From: a virus
Reading direction: 5' to 3' (one strand)
Virus record (IMG/VR): IMGVR_UViG_3300015373_000022
Coordinates: 1 to 35,518 of that record
Length of the DNA: 35,518 nucleotides
Shown here: positions 25,036 through 32,610 of the stretch, in pieces
Numbering within the stretch: position 1 is the first letter of the stretch
Layout of the letters: the number at the start of each line of letters is the position of its first letter
The notes under the pieces: generated by a model
The model's database searches: none
What the model was told of the DNA's origin: nothing
Seen by the model: the letters and a program-made list of their open reading frames with translations, nothing else
Translations under genes and position numbers: made by a program

Positions 25036-26711
25036 TGGGCAAGTAGCTTTCGATCGGTTGTGAACTTTAGATCAAAGATTTCTGTAGTCCAATCTTCCAT
25101 GAGTTTTTGAATTTCTATTACCTCAGATTCTCCATCAACGTTGACCCAGATAGAATCGTGAACTTGGTTTGAGATGCAAGCCCCTCCTCCTCTAGCTTTA
25201 AGCATAGCTCGTTTAACAATTTCGAAAGCCCCTCCCTGGACGACGGCGTTAAAGGCTTTTCTGTGCTCAGAACTATATTGAAAATGTCGTTTTCGTCCGT
25301 TCCACATAGCAATCTCACCATACTCATTTGCGTATTCCTCCGCTTCGATCACCTTGTTGAACAACATAGGATAAGCTGAACGATAGTCCATATGGATTTG
25401 TTCAGCCTTCTTAGAGTTAGTTCCAAGTGACTTTGCTAGGGTATTAACTCCAGCTCCATATCCCATAGCATAATTAACAGTCTTGGCGTTGAACCTTGAT
25501 ATACCAAGGTCATTCGCAACCATTTGATGAAAGTCACCTTCGTTTCTAAAGATTTCGAGAAGTTTGGGTTCTTGGCAATAGACGGCCATGAGGCGGTATT
25601 CAATTGTTCGGAAGTCAATCTCCCATAATTGCTTTCCAGGCTCCGGTCTAAAGACGTCTTTAACATTCGATCCCTTGTATTCTTCTCGTGGTATCTGCTG
25701 CAAGTTGGGCAGCTCTCCGCTCAGCCGGCCTGTCACCGTCCCATGCTGCTTGAAATTTGTGTGGAGTCGGGGATAAGCCCTGCTAGTGAGCCTGAGATAA
25801 GCCGAGAAATAGCTTGACTTTTGCTTGCCCAATTTCCTATACTCATAGACGAGGGCCGTGACCGGGTGCCCTACACTTTGTAAATATTCTGAGGATACTT
25901 GCGGTTTACCTTTTGGAGTACGTGATGGAACATCTAAACCTAGTCCCCAAGGTGGAGAACCAAAAAGTTTGGAATGTAATTGATCGGGTTTGGCAGGATC
26001 GAATTTCAGAGCCTCAAGAATCTGACTCATACGGTCAGCGCATTGCTGCTCCAAAGACTCGCAAAGTTCGCGGTCGATTGGAAGCCCCAGTTCCATAATC
26101 TCTACTAACAACAACATGAAGTCTCGATCGAATTCAACCCATTGATCTATCCAATCCTTCTCCATATACTGCATCAATATGTGATACAAGTCTCTAGTTA
26201 GGAATGCATCTGTCTCCGCATACGTTGCCATTACATACGGAGGCACTTTGTCCCAGCTAGAGTGCATAGCCTTAGAGAGTTTGGTTTTCTTTTCATCTTT
26301 AAGATAACGGAGAGCTAAGCTCTCTAGGCTATGTCCCTCTCCGCTTCCCATTACATTCTCATTGATAAAGTGGGACATTAACATAGTGTCCCAGATATCC
26401 CCTGTAGGGATCGTTACGCCCAATTTACTGAGCACCATCAAATCGAATGCTGCGTTATGGAAAATGATCGGTCCCTTGAAGGACTCGAAAAGATCAGGTG
26501 GCACTTTAAAATTGGCGTGCTCATGTCCGAACCAAGGCCGATGGTCTACAGGTATGTAATAGTGATTCTTATCTGTAGCGAAAGATACACCAAGGCAATA
26601 CCTATTTTTATATAGATCAGTAAAGTTAGTCTCCGTGTCTATGGCTAAAACCTGGCTGGCTTGGATTTCCTCCCGTAGGTTGTTTACTTGATCCTGGCTG
26701 TCCACCAACAT
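25032..26711 (-). CDS. polA: DNA polymerase I family (family A) with 3'-5' exonuclease
   Basis: A 559-aa phage replicase. The exonuclease has Asp25/Glu27 (IDTET), Asp90 (NAAFD) and Tyr164/Asp168 (YAETD). The polymerase has TGRLSG and PNLQQIP, motif A DFRTIEYR (Asp366, Glu371), an O-helix with Arg406, Lys410, Tyr414, Tyr418 and Gly419, and motif C VHDS (Asp519). Tyr414 matches E. coli Phe762, a change common in virulent phages. Motif C has Ser where HDE is usual. There is no 5'-3' exonuclease domain. ATG at 26711 has AAAGGG six bases upstream; TTG at 26717 is an alternative. A CCCTGTAGGG motif lies in the gene. Confidence 0.95.
   Translation of the reverse strand: MLVDSQDQVNNLREEIQASQVLAIDTETNFTDLYKNRYCLGVSFATDKNHYYIPVDHRPWFGHEHANFKVPPDLFESFKGPIIFHNAAFDLMVLSKLGVTIPTGDIWDTMLMSHFINENVMGSGEGHSLESLALRYLKDEKKTKLSKAMHSSWDKVPPYVMATYAETDAFLTRDLYHILMQYMEKDWIDQWVEFDRDFMLLLVEIMELGLPIDRELCESLEQQCADRMSQILEALKFDPAKPDQLHSKLFGSPPWGLGLDVPSRTPKGKPQVSSEYLQSVGHPVTALVYEYRKLGKQKSSYFSAYLRLTSRAYPRLHTNFKQHGTVTGRLSGELPNLQQIPREEYKGSNVKDVFRPEPGKQLWEIDFRTIEYRLMAVYCQEPKLLEIFRNEGDFHQMVANDLGISRFNAKTVNYAMGYGAGVNTLAKSLGTNSKKAEQIHMDYRSAYPMLFNKVIEAEEYANEYGEIAMWNGRKRHFQYSSEHRKAFNAVVQGGAFEIVKRAMLKARGGGACISNQVHDSIWVNVDGESEVIEIQKLMEDWTTEIFDLKFTTDRKLLAQ
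26400..26409. repeat. dispersed motif, perfect copy (CCCTGTAGGG)
   Basis: Inside the polymerase exonuclease region, flanked as ATCCCC...GGGAT. On the gene strand it is read as CCT ACA GGG (Pro-Thr-Gly). Confidence 0.75.
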
Positions 26712-28275
26712 CTTCAACCCTTTCGTAATTCAAATGCTCGTTTCGTCGGACGTAGAACTTGTCCTTCGGTCCGAAACGAGTCTTAATAGCAGATAGTTCG
26801 AGACGCTTACCCTCATCCCATAAGCAGAGAACAGTCTCAACAACTCTGGCAAAGTGAAAGCTTCCATATAGATCACTGAGCTTGTTGGGTTTTTTGTTAC
26901 CCTCAGTGGCTTTCCTGTTGTGGTGAATAGCAACAACTGCACAATTATATCGTCGTTGAATCTTACGTATCCACCGCATAACTCTCTTAGCTTGATCGTT
27001 GGCATTGTCTCCTTCTTCTAGTAGCTCTGATAGAGAATCTATAATCACCACGTTAGGCTGATGTTTAAAGATTAGATTTTCATACCCAATCAGTTCTCCA
27101 CTTTCGTCGATTACTTGTACCTTTGTTCTGTCTAGGTTCTCTGGCCACTCCTTTGACTGGAAATCCAATACGTATTTGATTTGGCGAACTTCCATCTCTA
27201 GAGATAAAATCAATACGGAGATATCCTTGACTTCGGATATCTTCTTCCCTAAAAATTCTTGCCTCGCGGTAAGGTCCACTGCGAATTGTAAAGCAAGCTG
27301 AGTTTTCCCAACGCCGGGTGCTCCTGTTAAAATTAGAAACCCGCTTGTATGGAGCCACCCTGGTACTATCCAATCTATCTTCTCAGTATGATCTAGAATG
27401 TGTTGAAGGTTGTAGACGATGATTTCGTCTTCAGAGTTTACTTTGATAAGGGCGTATTCAGCTAATGAAGATAGTCTCTCAAACTGGTCAGTTCGACCTT
27501 GAAATTTACCTACCCGATCATCTACATGATGAAGCAAGGAAAATATTTCCGCGTGGTTTAATCCTTCCTCAGCAAGTTCAAGCGCGATTTTTGCTAGGAA
27601 AGAGCTACGAGCACCTTGCTCTACAGTTTCGTCTCGAATCCGCTTCTTCAGAGATAATGGCAGAGCAAGTATCAATTTCCCTACAGGGAGAAGGTCTGCC
27701 TGTTTTAACTCAGCTTGTGGAGCAATTAAAGCAGGGGCAGCGTCGAACAAACCCAGTGACGATACCCCTCGTGAGAAATGAGAAAGACTTACCGGAAGCG
27801 GACTCTGATACTTGTGATTCAAAGTCCCCGGTGGACGAAGTAACTGAGTCGCATCCCACCCAGAAGAATCAGCCCGAAGATAAACAGTCAGTCTCCGGTT
27901 CAAATCCTCTAGAGTTTGGACGTTAACTTCCTCTATTTCCCAATAGCTGTGGAGATGGGTTGAGGTAGAAGTTTGGACAATGGCCGATGGATTAGGAACT
28001 TCTCGGAAATCAATCTGAGTGTCACCATCGAATTCAACCCACGCAACCTTCGAACACTTAACCGCGCTCTTAACGGCCCGTCGTTCTTTGTAAAGAACTG
28101 GAGAGAGGTAAACGTCAGAGTCTATAGAACGCGTCGTTATCCAGTCGTGGAGTTCAACCTTTTCATCTGGCCAATTGAAGAACTTTTGATCCCAAACATC
28201 CCCTTTAGCTGGCGAGTATACAATTCCCTGGAGATTTCCAAAAAGTAAGTTGGTGAATTTCTCTAGATCGTTCAC
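26626..28275 (-). CDS. primase-helicase fusion (AEP/RepB-type primase plus RecA-fold ATPase)
   Basis: A 549-aa protein. The N-terminal part carries the motifs of archaeo-eukaryotic-type primases: WVEFDGD (Glu81, Asp83, Asp85), a HLHSYW motif near 107-112, and LRPPGTLNHKY near 146-156. The C-terminal part is a RecA/DnaB-like ATPase with Walker A GAPGVGKT at 318-325, Walker B VVIIDS at 409-414 and an AIHHNR sensor loop near 449-454. It would prime and unwind at the fork with the polymerase encoded next. The start is GTG with no ribosome site, eight bases after a 14-bp hairpin. The last 86 bases overlap polA. Confidence 0.85.
   Translation of the reverse strand: MNDLEKFTNLLFGNLQGIVYSPAKGDVWDQKFFNWPDEKVELHDWITTRSIDSDVYLSPVLYKERRAVKSAVKCSKVAWVEFDGDTQIDFREVPNPSAIVQTSTSTHLHSYWEIEEVNVQTLEDLNRRLTVYLRADSSGWDATQLLRPPGTLNHKYQSPLPVSLSHFSRGVSSLGLFDAAPALIAPQAELKQADLLPVGKLILALPLSLKKRIRDETVEQGARSSFLAKIALELAEEGLNHAEIFSLLHHVDDRVGKFQGRTDQFERLSSLAEYALIKVNSEDEIIVYNLQHILDHTEKIDWIVPGWLHTSGFLILTGAPGVGKTQLALQFAVDLTARQEFLGKKISEVKDISVLILSLEMEVRQIKYVLDFQSKEWPENLDRTKVQVIDESGELIGYENLIFKHQPNVVIIDSLSELLEEGDNANDQAKRVMRWIRKIQRRYNCAVVAIHHNRKATEGNKKPNKLSDLYGSFHFARVVETVLCLWDEGKRLELSAIKTRFGPKDKFYVRRNEHLNYERVEDVGGQPGSSKQPTGGNPSQPGFSHRHGD
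27679..27688. repeat. dispersed motif, perfect copy (CCCTACAGGG)
   Basis: In the primase-helicase gene; read on the gene strand as CCT GTA GGG (Pro-Val-Gly). Flanked symmetrically as TCCC...GGGA. Confidence 0.75.
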
Positions 28276-28283
28276 ATGATTGA

Positions 28284-28330
28284 GTAGGGGAGGGTTCTAC
28301 TCCACGGGCGGTAGAGGAACCCTCCCCTAC
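28284..28330 (-). repeat. 14-bp perfect inverted repeat before the primase-helicase gene
   Basis: GTAGGGGAGGGTTC (28284-28297) pairs exactly with GAACCCTCCCCTAC (28317-28330) around a 19-base loop that can form an inner CTAC/GTAG stem. It fills the gap between the SSB-like stop and the primase GTG, which has no ribosome site of its own. There is no T-tract. An SD-like GGGGAGG is buried in the stem. A translational switch or RNA-processing site is possible. Confidence 0.75.
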
Positions 28331-28335
28331 AATTG

Positions 28336-28737
28336 TCAGAAGGGTTCGTCCCCGTCCCTATAAGGACTACTGGGATTCCACCACGTCTTTGGAACTAGCA
28401 CCTTCCGTCCGTTAGGAGCTGTTTCAATTTCGCAGGTTGCTCCAACCTTTTCTCCAACCAAATTGGAAGCTTCAATCTCCAGGACTCCGTCTTGCGGTTC
28501 CCCAATCACAGCATCGAAGAAAAACTGTGATGCCCAAAGAGCATCGGGATGCAAGCTAATCCAAGCCAGAGTTTTACGTCCGGCATATTCTGCTGGAGAA
28601 TCAACTTCAAGTTGAAGATGGATTACCTGCGAGTCGCCCTTCTTAGATGGCTTTTCTTGTGCATCTGAGATTGTGAAGATGTAGTCACCATCGGGAGGCG
28701 TTTCCTGCCTCACTCCGGTGAAGTCAATTTTGATCAC
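28336..28737 (-). CDS. probable single-strand DNA-binding protein (DUF669-like)
   Basis: A 133-aa OB-fold-like protein: IKIDFTGVR, then DGDYIFTISDAQEKPSKKGD, then strands with RKTLAWISL, an acidic middle and a C-terminus ending DGDEPF. Proteins of this type (DUF669-like) are commonly encoded next to Sak4-type ATPases and behave as phage SSBs. GTG at 28737 overlaps the ATPase stop as GTGA and has AAGGA nine bases upstream. ATG at 28755 is an alternative that adds six residues. The acidic C-terminal tip resembles the protein-binding tail of SSBs. Confidence 0.65.
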   Translation of the reverse strand: MIKIDFTGVRQETPPDGDYIFTISDAQEKPSKKGDSQVIHLQLEVDSPAEYAGRKTLAWISLHPDALWASQFFFDAVIGEPQDGVLEIEASNLVGEKVGATCEIETAPNGRKVLVPKTWWNPSSPYRDGDEPF

Positions 28738-29456
28738 TTTACCAAGTCCTTCCATGATGGATTTGCTAGGAATGTTTGTTGGATGTTGAGTCGATTCTTT
28801 GCAACAATCAACCCAGTTGAATTGACATACAGTTTACGGGTTACCTCGCCTCCTTTCAAATTGTTTACCTCTCGATCCATATAAGCTATGACGTTGATAA
28901 GTCTAGAGATAGCATCATTAACTCTCGGCGTCATATCAGGAATGATCCTGGTGAGCCGCTGATCTCCACTATCAGAATCGGTCTTGTACATGTACCGATC
29001 GTGAGCAATGATTACAACATTGATAGGAATATTTTGAAGGATTCGGAATCCTTCTTTCATTTCCTCAGTGGAGATTCTGAACTCTTGATAGAGAGGTAGG
29101 TATCTGCTTCGCTTTCCCTTTGTCTTTTCCTCTATCTCTTTCATCTCATCAGCCAGGAATATATCCTGTTGCTGAGAGACTGAATCAATGACGAGAGTTT
29201 CGTACTCTGTCTTGTAGATAGTTCGGATCAGTTCCAGAAACTCTTTGCGGTTTTCGGGTTTGACTGTCTTAATATCTCCCCGACCAATCCATCTGAGAGT
29301 TTCTGTGGATCGCTCAAAGTCGATCCATATTGGATTGGGAGCGTCAGCACAGAACTGAGTTTTACCGACTCCTGGCGGTCCATATAGTAGCATCTTAACG
29401 AGACTCGGAGTTTCATCTACTGACCTAGCCTTATGCCACAGACTTTCTTTTTCCAC
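28734..29456 (-). CDS. Sak4-like RecA-fold recombination ATPase
   Basis: A 240-aa single-domain ATPase with Walker A GPPGVGKT at 26-33, a WIDFERS segment at 44-50, Walker B TLVIDSVS near 87-94 and an VVIIAHD strand. Size and motifs match the phage AAA_24/Sak4 family, which promotes strand annealing together with an SSB; the SSB-like gene follows directly. The start is GTG at 29456 with no strong ribosome site, overlapping the previous gene by 26 bases. Another RecA-fold function is possible. Confidence 0.8.
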   Translation of the reverse strand: MEKESLWHKARSVDETPSLVKMLLYGPPGVGKTQFCADAPNPIWIDFERSTETLRWIGRGDIKTVKPENRKEFLELIRTIYKTEYETLVIDSVSQQQDIFLADEMKEIEEKTKGKRSRYLPLYQEFRISTEEMKEGFRILQNIPINVVIIAHDRYMYKTDSDSGDQRLTRIIPDMTPRVNDAISRLINVIAYMDREVNNLKGGEVTRKLYVNSTGLIVAKNRLNIQQTFLANPSWKDLVK

Positions 29457-29631
29457 TTTTCTTTAGGACCTTTCCATCTGTGATGTAGACTTCCTGTACA
29501 TTGATGTTTCTTTTGCCTATCTGCATGACGGACTCACGGTAGAATGCCTGGTCATTGTCAACAAAGATGAGGATTTCTCGTCCATCTTTGGTGATAATTT
29601 TAACCTGAGCTATACCGAATTCAGCCTTCAT
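29431..29631 (-). CDS. small basic hypothetical protein
   Basis: A 66-aa protein with several beta strands (AQVKIITKDGREILIFVDND, QEVYITDGKVLK) and a basic tail (KKSGKRKS). ATG at 29631 lies inside the end of the Cas4-like gene (11-base overlap). An earlier ATG at 29703 would add 24 residues antisense-free but overlapping more. It sits between the nuclease and the ATPase, so a recombination accessory is plausible, but no family is recognised. Confidence 0.6.
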   Translation of the reverse strand: MKAEFGIAQVKIITKDGREILIFVDNDQAFYRESVMQIGKRNINVQEVYITDGKVLKKSGKRKSVA

Positions 29632-30577
29632 TGGTGTTGTTTTGGGTAAATGGGACTGGTCTGATAGGGCCACTTCTATCGACAACCTCGTAGTTAGTTT
29701 CAATCACTCTAGTTACTGAAACTCCCTTACGCTCTAAGAAACACGGCTCTCTGAATTGACAGCGAGCGCATGTATCGTCGTAATGCGGAGTAGGCTTAGA
29801 GTGTAGCATATCATCTACGAGTTGTAAAGTCTCTGCGAAGAAATTTTCGTAGACTTTCTCAGAGTGGGAGTGACTGAACAGTAAGAACTGGTTGTCAGAT
29901 GGACCCTTCTTATACTCATACGTACTACAGAAATTCACCTCTACTTTCGGAGCTTCGCCTCTAAGGCGCCAGATCATTCCACCGTAAGTCAATAGTTGGA
30001 AGTTAGCTTCAACCGTGTCCTTATTCCATCGACGGCTATCCGTTCCAGTTTTATGGTCACGGACTACCAAGTCGCCACGAAGTGTGCGATAGATAAGATC
30101 GGCAAAACCAAAAAGAACTATTTCCCTACCTTCGTATACTATCCCTGTAGGGACTCGTAACTCTGATTCAATACCCAATATCTTTAACCCACGGTCGATA
30201 CGTGGAGACTGAATCACCACGTATCGACTCATGAGTTTCATGATTGCGTTGTATACTACTACATTTTCTGATTCAGCGTGCTGGGATACGTCTTTTCTAA
30301 TTCTTGAAAGAAGAGCAGACACAAGGAAATCACTCCCTGGGGCGTGAGTTCCTTGTTGAAGTAATTGGTAGTAAACGTGCATGAGTTCGTGGGTGTAGTT
30401 ACCCTTATCGAAATGCAGCTTTCTACCTCTGGGTTTGAGACATTGGTGATAGATATAGTCATGTTTCTTTGGACACTCTTTCCACGCCCTCAGTTGTGAG
30501 GGGGAAATGAAAAGATCAGGCAATTTCTCGCTGGATGTTTGTTTTAAGCTGGGTGATCCCAGGGTCAACAATTTCAA
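29621..30577 (-). CDS. Cas4/RecB-like PD-(D/E)XK nuclease with Fe-S cysteines
   Basis: A 318-aa exonuclease. Recognised elements: SPSQLRAWKECPKKHDYIY at the N-terminus, THELMH (His63, Glu64), GFADLIYR (Asp160), DHKTG (Asp174, Lys176), QLLTYGG (Gln194) and the C-terminal CARCQFREPCF. Cys35, Cys270, Cys273 and Cys279 are in the right places to hold a [4Fe-4S] cluster, as in Cas4 and AddB. No CRISPR array or other cas gene is present, so it is a phage recombination or end-processing nuclease. The start is TTG at 30577 with AGGA seven bases upstream. Confidence 0.88.
   Translation of the reverse strand: MKLLTLGSPSLKQTSSEKLPDLFISPSQLRAWKECPKKHDYIYHQCLKPRGRKLHFDKGNYTHELMHVYYQLLQQGTHAPGSDFLVSALLSRIRKDVSQHAESENVVVYNAIMKLMSRYVVIQSPRIDRGLKILGIESELRVPTGIVYEGREIVLFGFADLIYRTLRGDLVVRDHKTGTDSRRWNKDTVEANFQLLTYGGMIWRLRGEAPKVEVNFCSTYEYKKGPSDNQFLLFSHSHSEKVYENFFAETLQLVDDMLHSKPTPHYDDTCARCQFREPCFLERKGVSVTRVIETNYEVVDRSGPIRPVPFTQNNTNEG
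30143..30152. repeat. dispersed motif, perfect copy (CCCTGTAGGG)
   Basis: Inside the Cas4-like nuclease gene; read on the gene strand as CCT ACA GGG (Pro-Thr-Gly). Confidence 0.75.
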
Positions 30578-30704
30578 AGTCTGGTCCTGACATTACTTCA
30601 ACTACGTCGTCAAGCGAGTAGCTATGACTTTCGCATTCTCTTAGCCAGTCAATGAGAACTCTTTTTTCCTCATCGCTTGGCCTAAACACTGTCCGTTCTC
30701 CCAT
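30516..30704 (-). CDS. small acidic hypothetical protein
   Basis: A 62-aa protein with a helical, charged middle (SDEEKRVLIDWLRECESHSYSLDDVVEVM) and a C-terminal helix. I chose ATG at 30704; a TTG at 30716 would overlap the upstream stop as TTGA, a coupling used elsewhere in this block. The 3' end overlaps the nuclease gene by 62 bases. No motif recognised. Confidence 0.55.
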   Translation of the reverse strand: MGERTVFRPSDEEKRVLIDWLRECESHSYSLDDVVEVMSGPDFEIVDPGITQLKTNIQREIA

Positions 30705-30712
30705 CTCAATTC

Positions 30713-30958
30713 TCAATCTCTCAACCCAATGTTACTGTACTTAGTGTCGAATCTCTTGAATGCTTCTGTGAATTTTCTGTGAATGTGTTCGTTAGGTTCC
30801 ACCCAGAATGGCATGAAATATCTAACATCTAGGTCCTCCAAGACAAGTCCTAGATAAGTTAGCCCATCCTCAAATGTGAACTCAGCCACACCTAAGAAAA
30901 AACCGTCAAGGAATTTTAAGGGCTTCTCGGGAATTGGTTGGCCGTCCTCATTCGTCAT
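30713..30958 (-). CDS. hypothetical protein
   Basis: An 81-aa mixed alpha/beta protein with a strongly aromatic middle (GFFLGVAEFTFEDGLTYLGL, RYFMPFWVEP). ATG at 30958 has a good AAGGAG four to five bases upstream. It is the first gene after the intergenic region that separates it from the acidic-tailed protein. I see no catalytic or metal-binding pattern. Confidence 0.65.
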   Translation of the reverse strand: MTNEDGQPIPEKPLKFLDGFFLGVAEFTFEDGLTYLGLVLEDLDVRYFMPFWVEPNEHIHRKFTEAFKRFDTKYSNIGLRD

Positions 30959-30984
30959 CAGACTCCTTCCGACAAAGACGAAAA

Positions 30985-31002
30985 GACCATCCGTGGATGG
31001 CC
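30985..31002 (-). terminator. possible short terminator hairpin
   Basis: GCCATCC and GGATGG form a tight 6-8 bp stem. On the - strand it is followed by TCTTTTCG. The loop is only two bases, so the hairpin would open slightly. Confidence 0.45.
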
Positions 31003-31018
31003 TGTCGAGGAAATTAAT

Positions 31019-31069
31019 GGGGGTTTGGGACTAGGAAAGAAGATGACTAGAAACTAGTCCCAAACCCCC
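31019..31069 (-). repeat. 16-bp perfect inverted repeat after the acidic-tailed gene
   Basis: GGGGGTTTGGGACTAG (31019-31034) pairs exactly with CTAGTCCCAAACCCCC (31054-31069) around a 19-base loop. It lies 12 bases beyond the stop of the strongly promoted 257-aa gene. This is a strong stem with no T-tract. A terminator without T-tract or a 3'-end stabiliser is likely. Confidence 0.8.
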
Positions 31070-31081
31070 TGTTAGCAAAAG

Positions 31082-31855
31082 CTATTCGGAAACTTCCTCA
31101 GTTTCCTCGTCTTCGACTTCCTCGTCGGAATCTTCCTCGTCCTCATCTTCGTCCTCGTCATCTTCGCCGGTATCTTCCTTAACGGCGGTGACGATTGTAC
31201 CGGACGGATGATTGAACTCGAATTGATCTGGAGGATTACGAGTGTCAACTCCCGCGTCTCGCAAAGCCTGCGTGAAATCAGCAGCCTTCGCATAACCAAG
31301 GCGAGCAGAAACGTCCTTGACAGTATTCACACCGTCAATTTCCTCGCCATTGAAGAACCAGTCGTAAAGACTGAGAGCGCGCTTTCCACGCTTACCGTGT
31401 GCGCCACGACGCATCTTCGGCATTTTCCAAGTCTCATCTTCTTCGGTCGCCTCGCCGACTTGAATTGCGAGTTCACGAACCGACTTCACCTGCTGATAAA
31501 GAGCGGAACGAGTCTTTCGCAGAGCTTCTGCTTCCTCTTCGGAAATAAGAGGCTCAACAGGAGGCATCTCAGCAACTTGCTTCGCAATGAACTCGCTGGA
31601 AAGATTATCGAACTTTTCCTTGAGTCCACAAGTCAGAGCGAGATATACACCGATCTGAACTTCCTGATCCATGTTCTCCATCTGCTCAATTGAGCCAGAA
31701 AGAAAACCTTCCCACTCGCTCTTTGAAGCCTCGATGAGATCGTTGGAAACTTTGCGCTTCCCAGCGGTTTCTGGATCGGTAAGGGAATCGAGCTTCTTGT
31801 CGATATCCAGTACCGTTTCCATTCCACTTTCGTAGATTGATCTTAGATCAGCCAT
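31082..31855 (-). CDS. acidic-tailed protein behind the window's clearest promoter
   Basis: A 257-aa protein, helical at the N-terminus (RSIYESGMETVLDIDKKLDSL). It has a basic centre (MRRGAHGKRGKRALSLYDWFF), a folded NTVKDVSARLGYAKAADFTQAL segment and a last ~30 residues almost wholly Asp/Glu. The codons are visibly richer in G and C than those of its neighbours. It is flanked upstream by a near-consensus promoter and downstream by a 16-bp hairpin, so it is expressed as its own strong unit. The GAGGAG upstream is 13 bases from the ATG, a long spacing. The family is not recognised; a DNA-mimic, a sigma-interacting factor or an early takeover protein are all possible. Confidence 0.75.
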   Translation of the reverse strand: MADLRSIYESGMETVLDIDKKLDSLTDPETAGKRKVSNDLIEASKSEWEGFLSGSIEQMENMDQEVQIGVYLALTCGLKEKFDNLSSEFIAKQVAEMPPVEPLISEEEAEALRKTRSALYQQVKSVRELAIQVGEATEEDETWKMPKMRRGAHGKRGKRALSLYDWFFNGEEIDGVNTVKDVSARLGYAKAADFTQALRDAGVDTRNPPDQFEFNHPSGTIVTAVKEDTGEDDEDEDEDEEDSDEEVEDEETEEVSE

Positions 31856-31908
31856 TTGGTTTCTATCTCTCCTCTTTTGTTTGTGGGCGGAGTGCCCCTG
31901 ACCCGTTC

Positions 31909-31938
31909 AGTATACTCCCTGGCGGCTATGCCCGTCAA
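31909..31938 (-). promoter_or_regulatory. sigma70-type promoter for the acidic-tailed gene
   Basis: On the - strand, TTGACG (31938-31933) and TATACT (31914-31909) are 18 bases apart. The start codon is 54 bases downstream of the -10. This is the best match to a primary-sigma promoter that I found in the window. Confidence 0.75.
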
Positions 31939-31982
31939 GGGATTCCTGATAGTAGCTTTAGAAGTAAATACGATTTAGCTAT

Positions 31983-32342
31983 TTAGAAATACTTTACAGT
32001 TTTTTGGGCTACCCCTTTTCCTGTCCTTGCATCTGCCCGTTTATGATCCGATGGACAACGCCATACAACATTCTCTACTTCGTTGTTAGCATAGTCCTTA
32101 GATAAGTGGTCAGCCTGTAATCCATACGCAGAATTCTTATCATTACGCAGTACACGATTAGTCTCAGGCCAAATTTCCTCAAACCATTTCGGAGCGTCTT
32201 TCGGAGGCTCGATGTTTGTCTTTCCACAATCAATGCACTCGAATTGTACGTATGCTAGAAATAGTGACTTCCTAGCTTTACGCCTTCCTGTGCTTCTCCA
32301 ATCTACTATGCCTGATTCATCCTTCAAGACGTTCACCCTCAT
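31983..32342 (-). CDS. HNH endonuclease
   Basis: A 119-aa HNH nuclease. CIDCG (Cys36, Cys39) and Cys96 can bind structural zinc. The catalytic segment is ADHLSKDYANNEVENVVW (His79, Asn91) ending RCPSDH (His100). Unlike the degenerate HNH-fold protein near 23,600, all key residues are present. It could be a homing endonuclease or a packaging-associated HNH; the position in the early block, away from TerL, favours the former. ATG at 32342 overlaps the preceding gene by 26 bases. Confidence 0.8.
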   Translation of the reverse strand: MRVNVLKDESGIVDWRSTGRRKARKSLFLAYVQFECIDCGKTNIEPPKDAPKWFEEIWPETNRVLRNDKNSAYGLQADHLSKDYANNEVENVVWRCPSDHKRADARTGKGVAQKTVKYF

Positions 32343-32610
32343 CAGCTACGGAGAATCGAATAGTGCTACCCATAGTAGCGTACTCAATTATATGACTCAT
32401 CCAATACGTAGTGGCAGCAGAAACAGGTAGATCATCTCCCCACATTCTTACCTCTATAACATCTCGATCAGTCATCCAATTCCAAGCCCAGTTAAAATCA
32501 TCACTAGTGACGAACTGGTTAAACCAATCCTCAATAGAACGAACCTCGTCATTTCTCTTAGAAAAGACGTTGGCTAGAACTTGTCCCGGTATCAATATTA
32601 CGCTTTTCAT
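32317..32610 (-). CDS. hypothetical protein
   Basis: A 97-aa Trp-rich alpha/beta protein (DWFNQFVTSDDFNWAWNWMTDR, VRMWGDDLP). ATG at 32610 lies within the end of the preceding gene (53-base overlap). No recognised motif. The run VSAATTYWMSHIIEYATMG suggests a helix packing on a small sheet. Confidence 0.6.
   Translation of the reverse strand: MKSVILIPGQVLANVFSKRNDEVRSIEDWFNQFVTSDDFNWAWNWMTDRDVIEVRMWGDDLPVSAATTYWMSHIIEYATMGSTIRFSVADEGERLEG

Noticed and set aside
29621-30577. Cas4-like gene as part of a CRISPR system
   Set aside because: No CRISPR array, cas1 or cas2 in the window; Cas4-like nucleases are common in phages without CRISPR.
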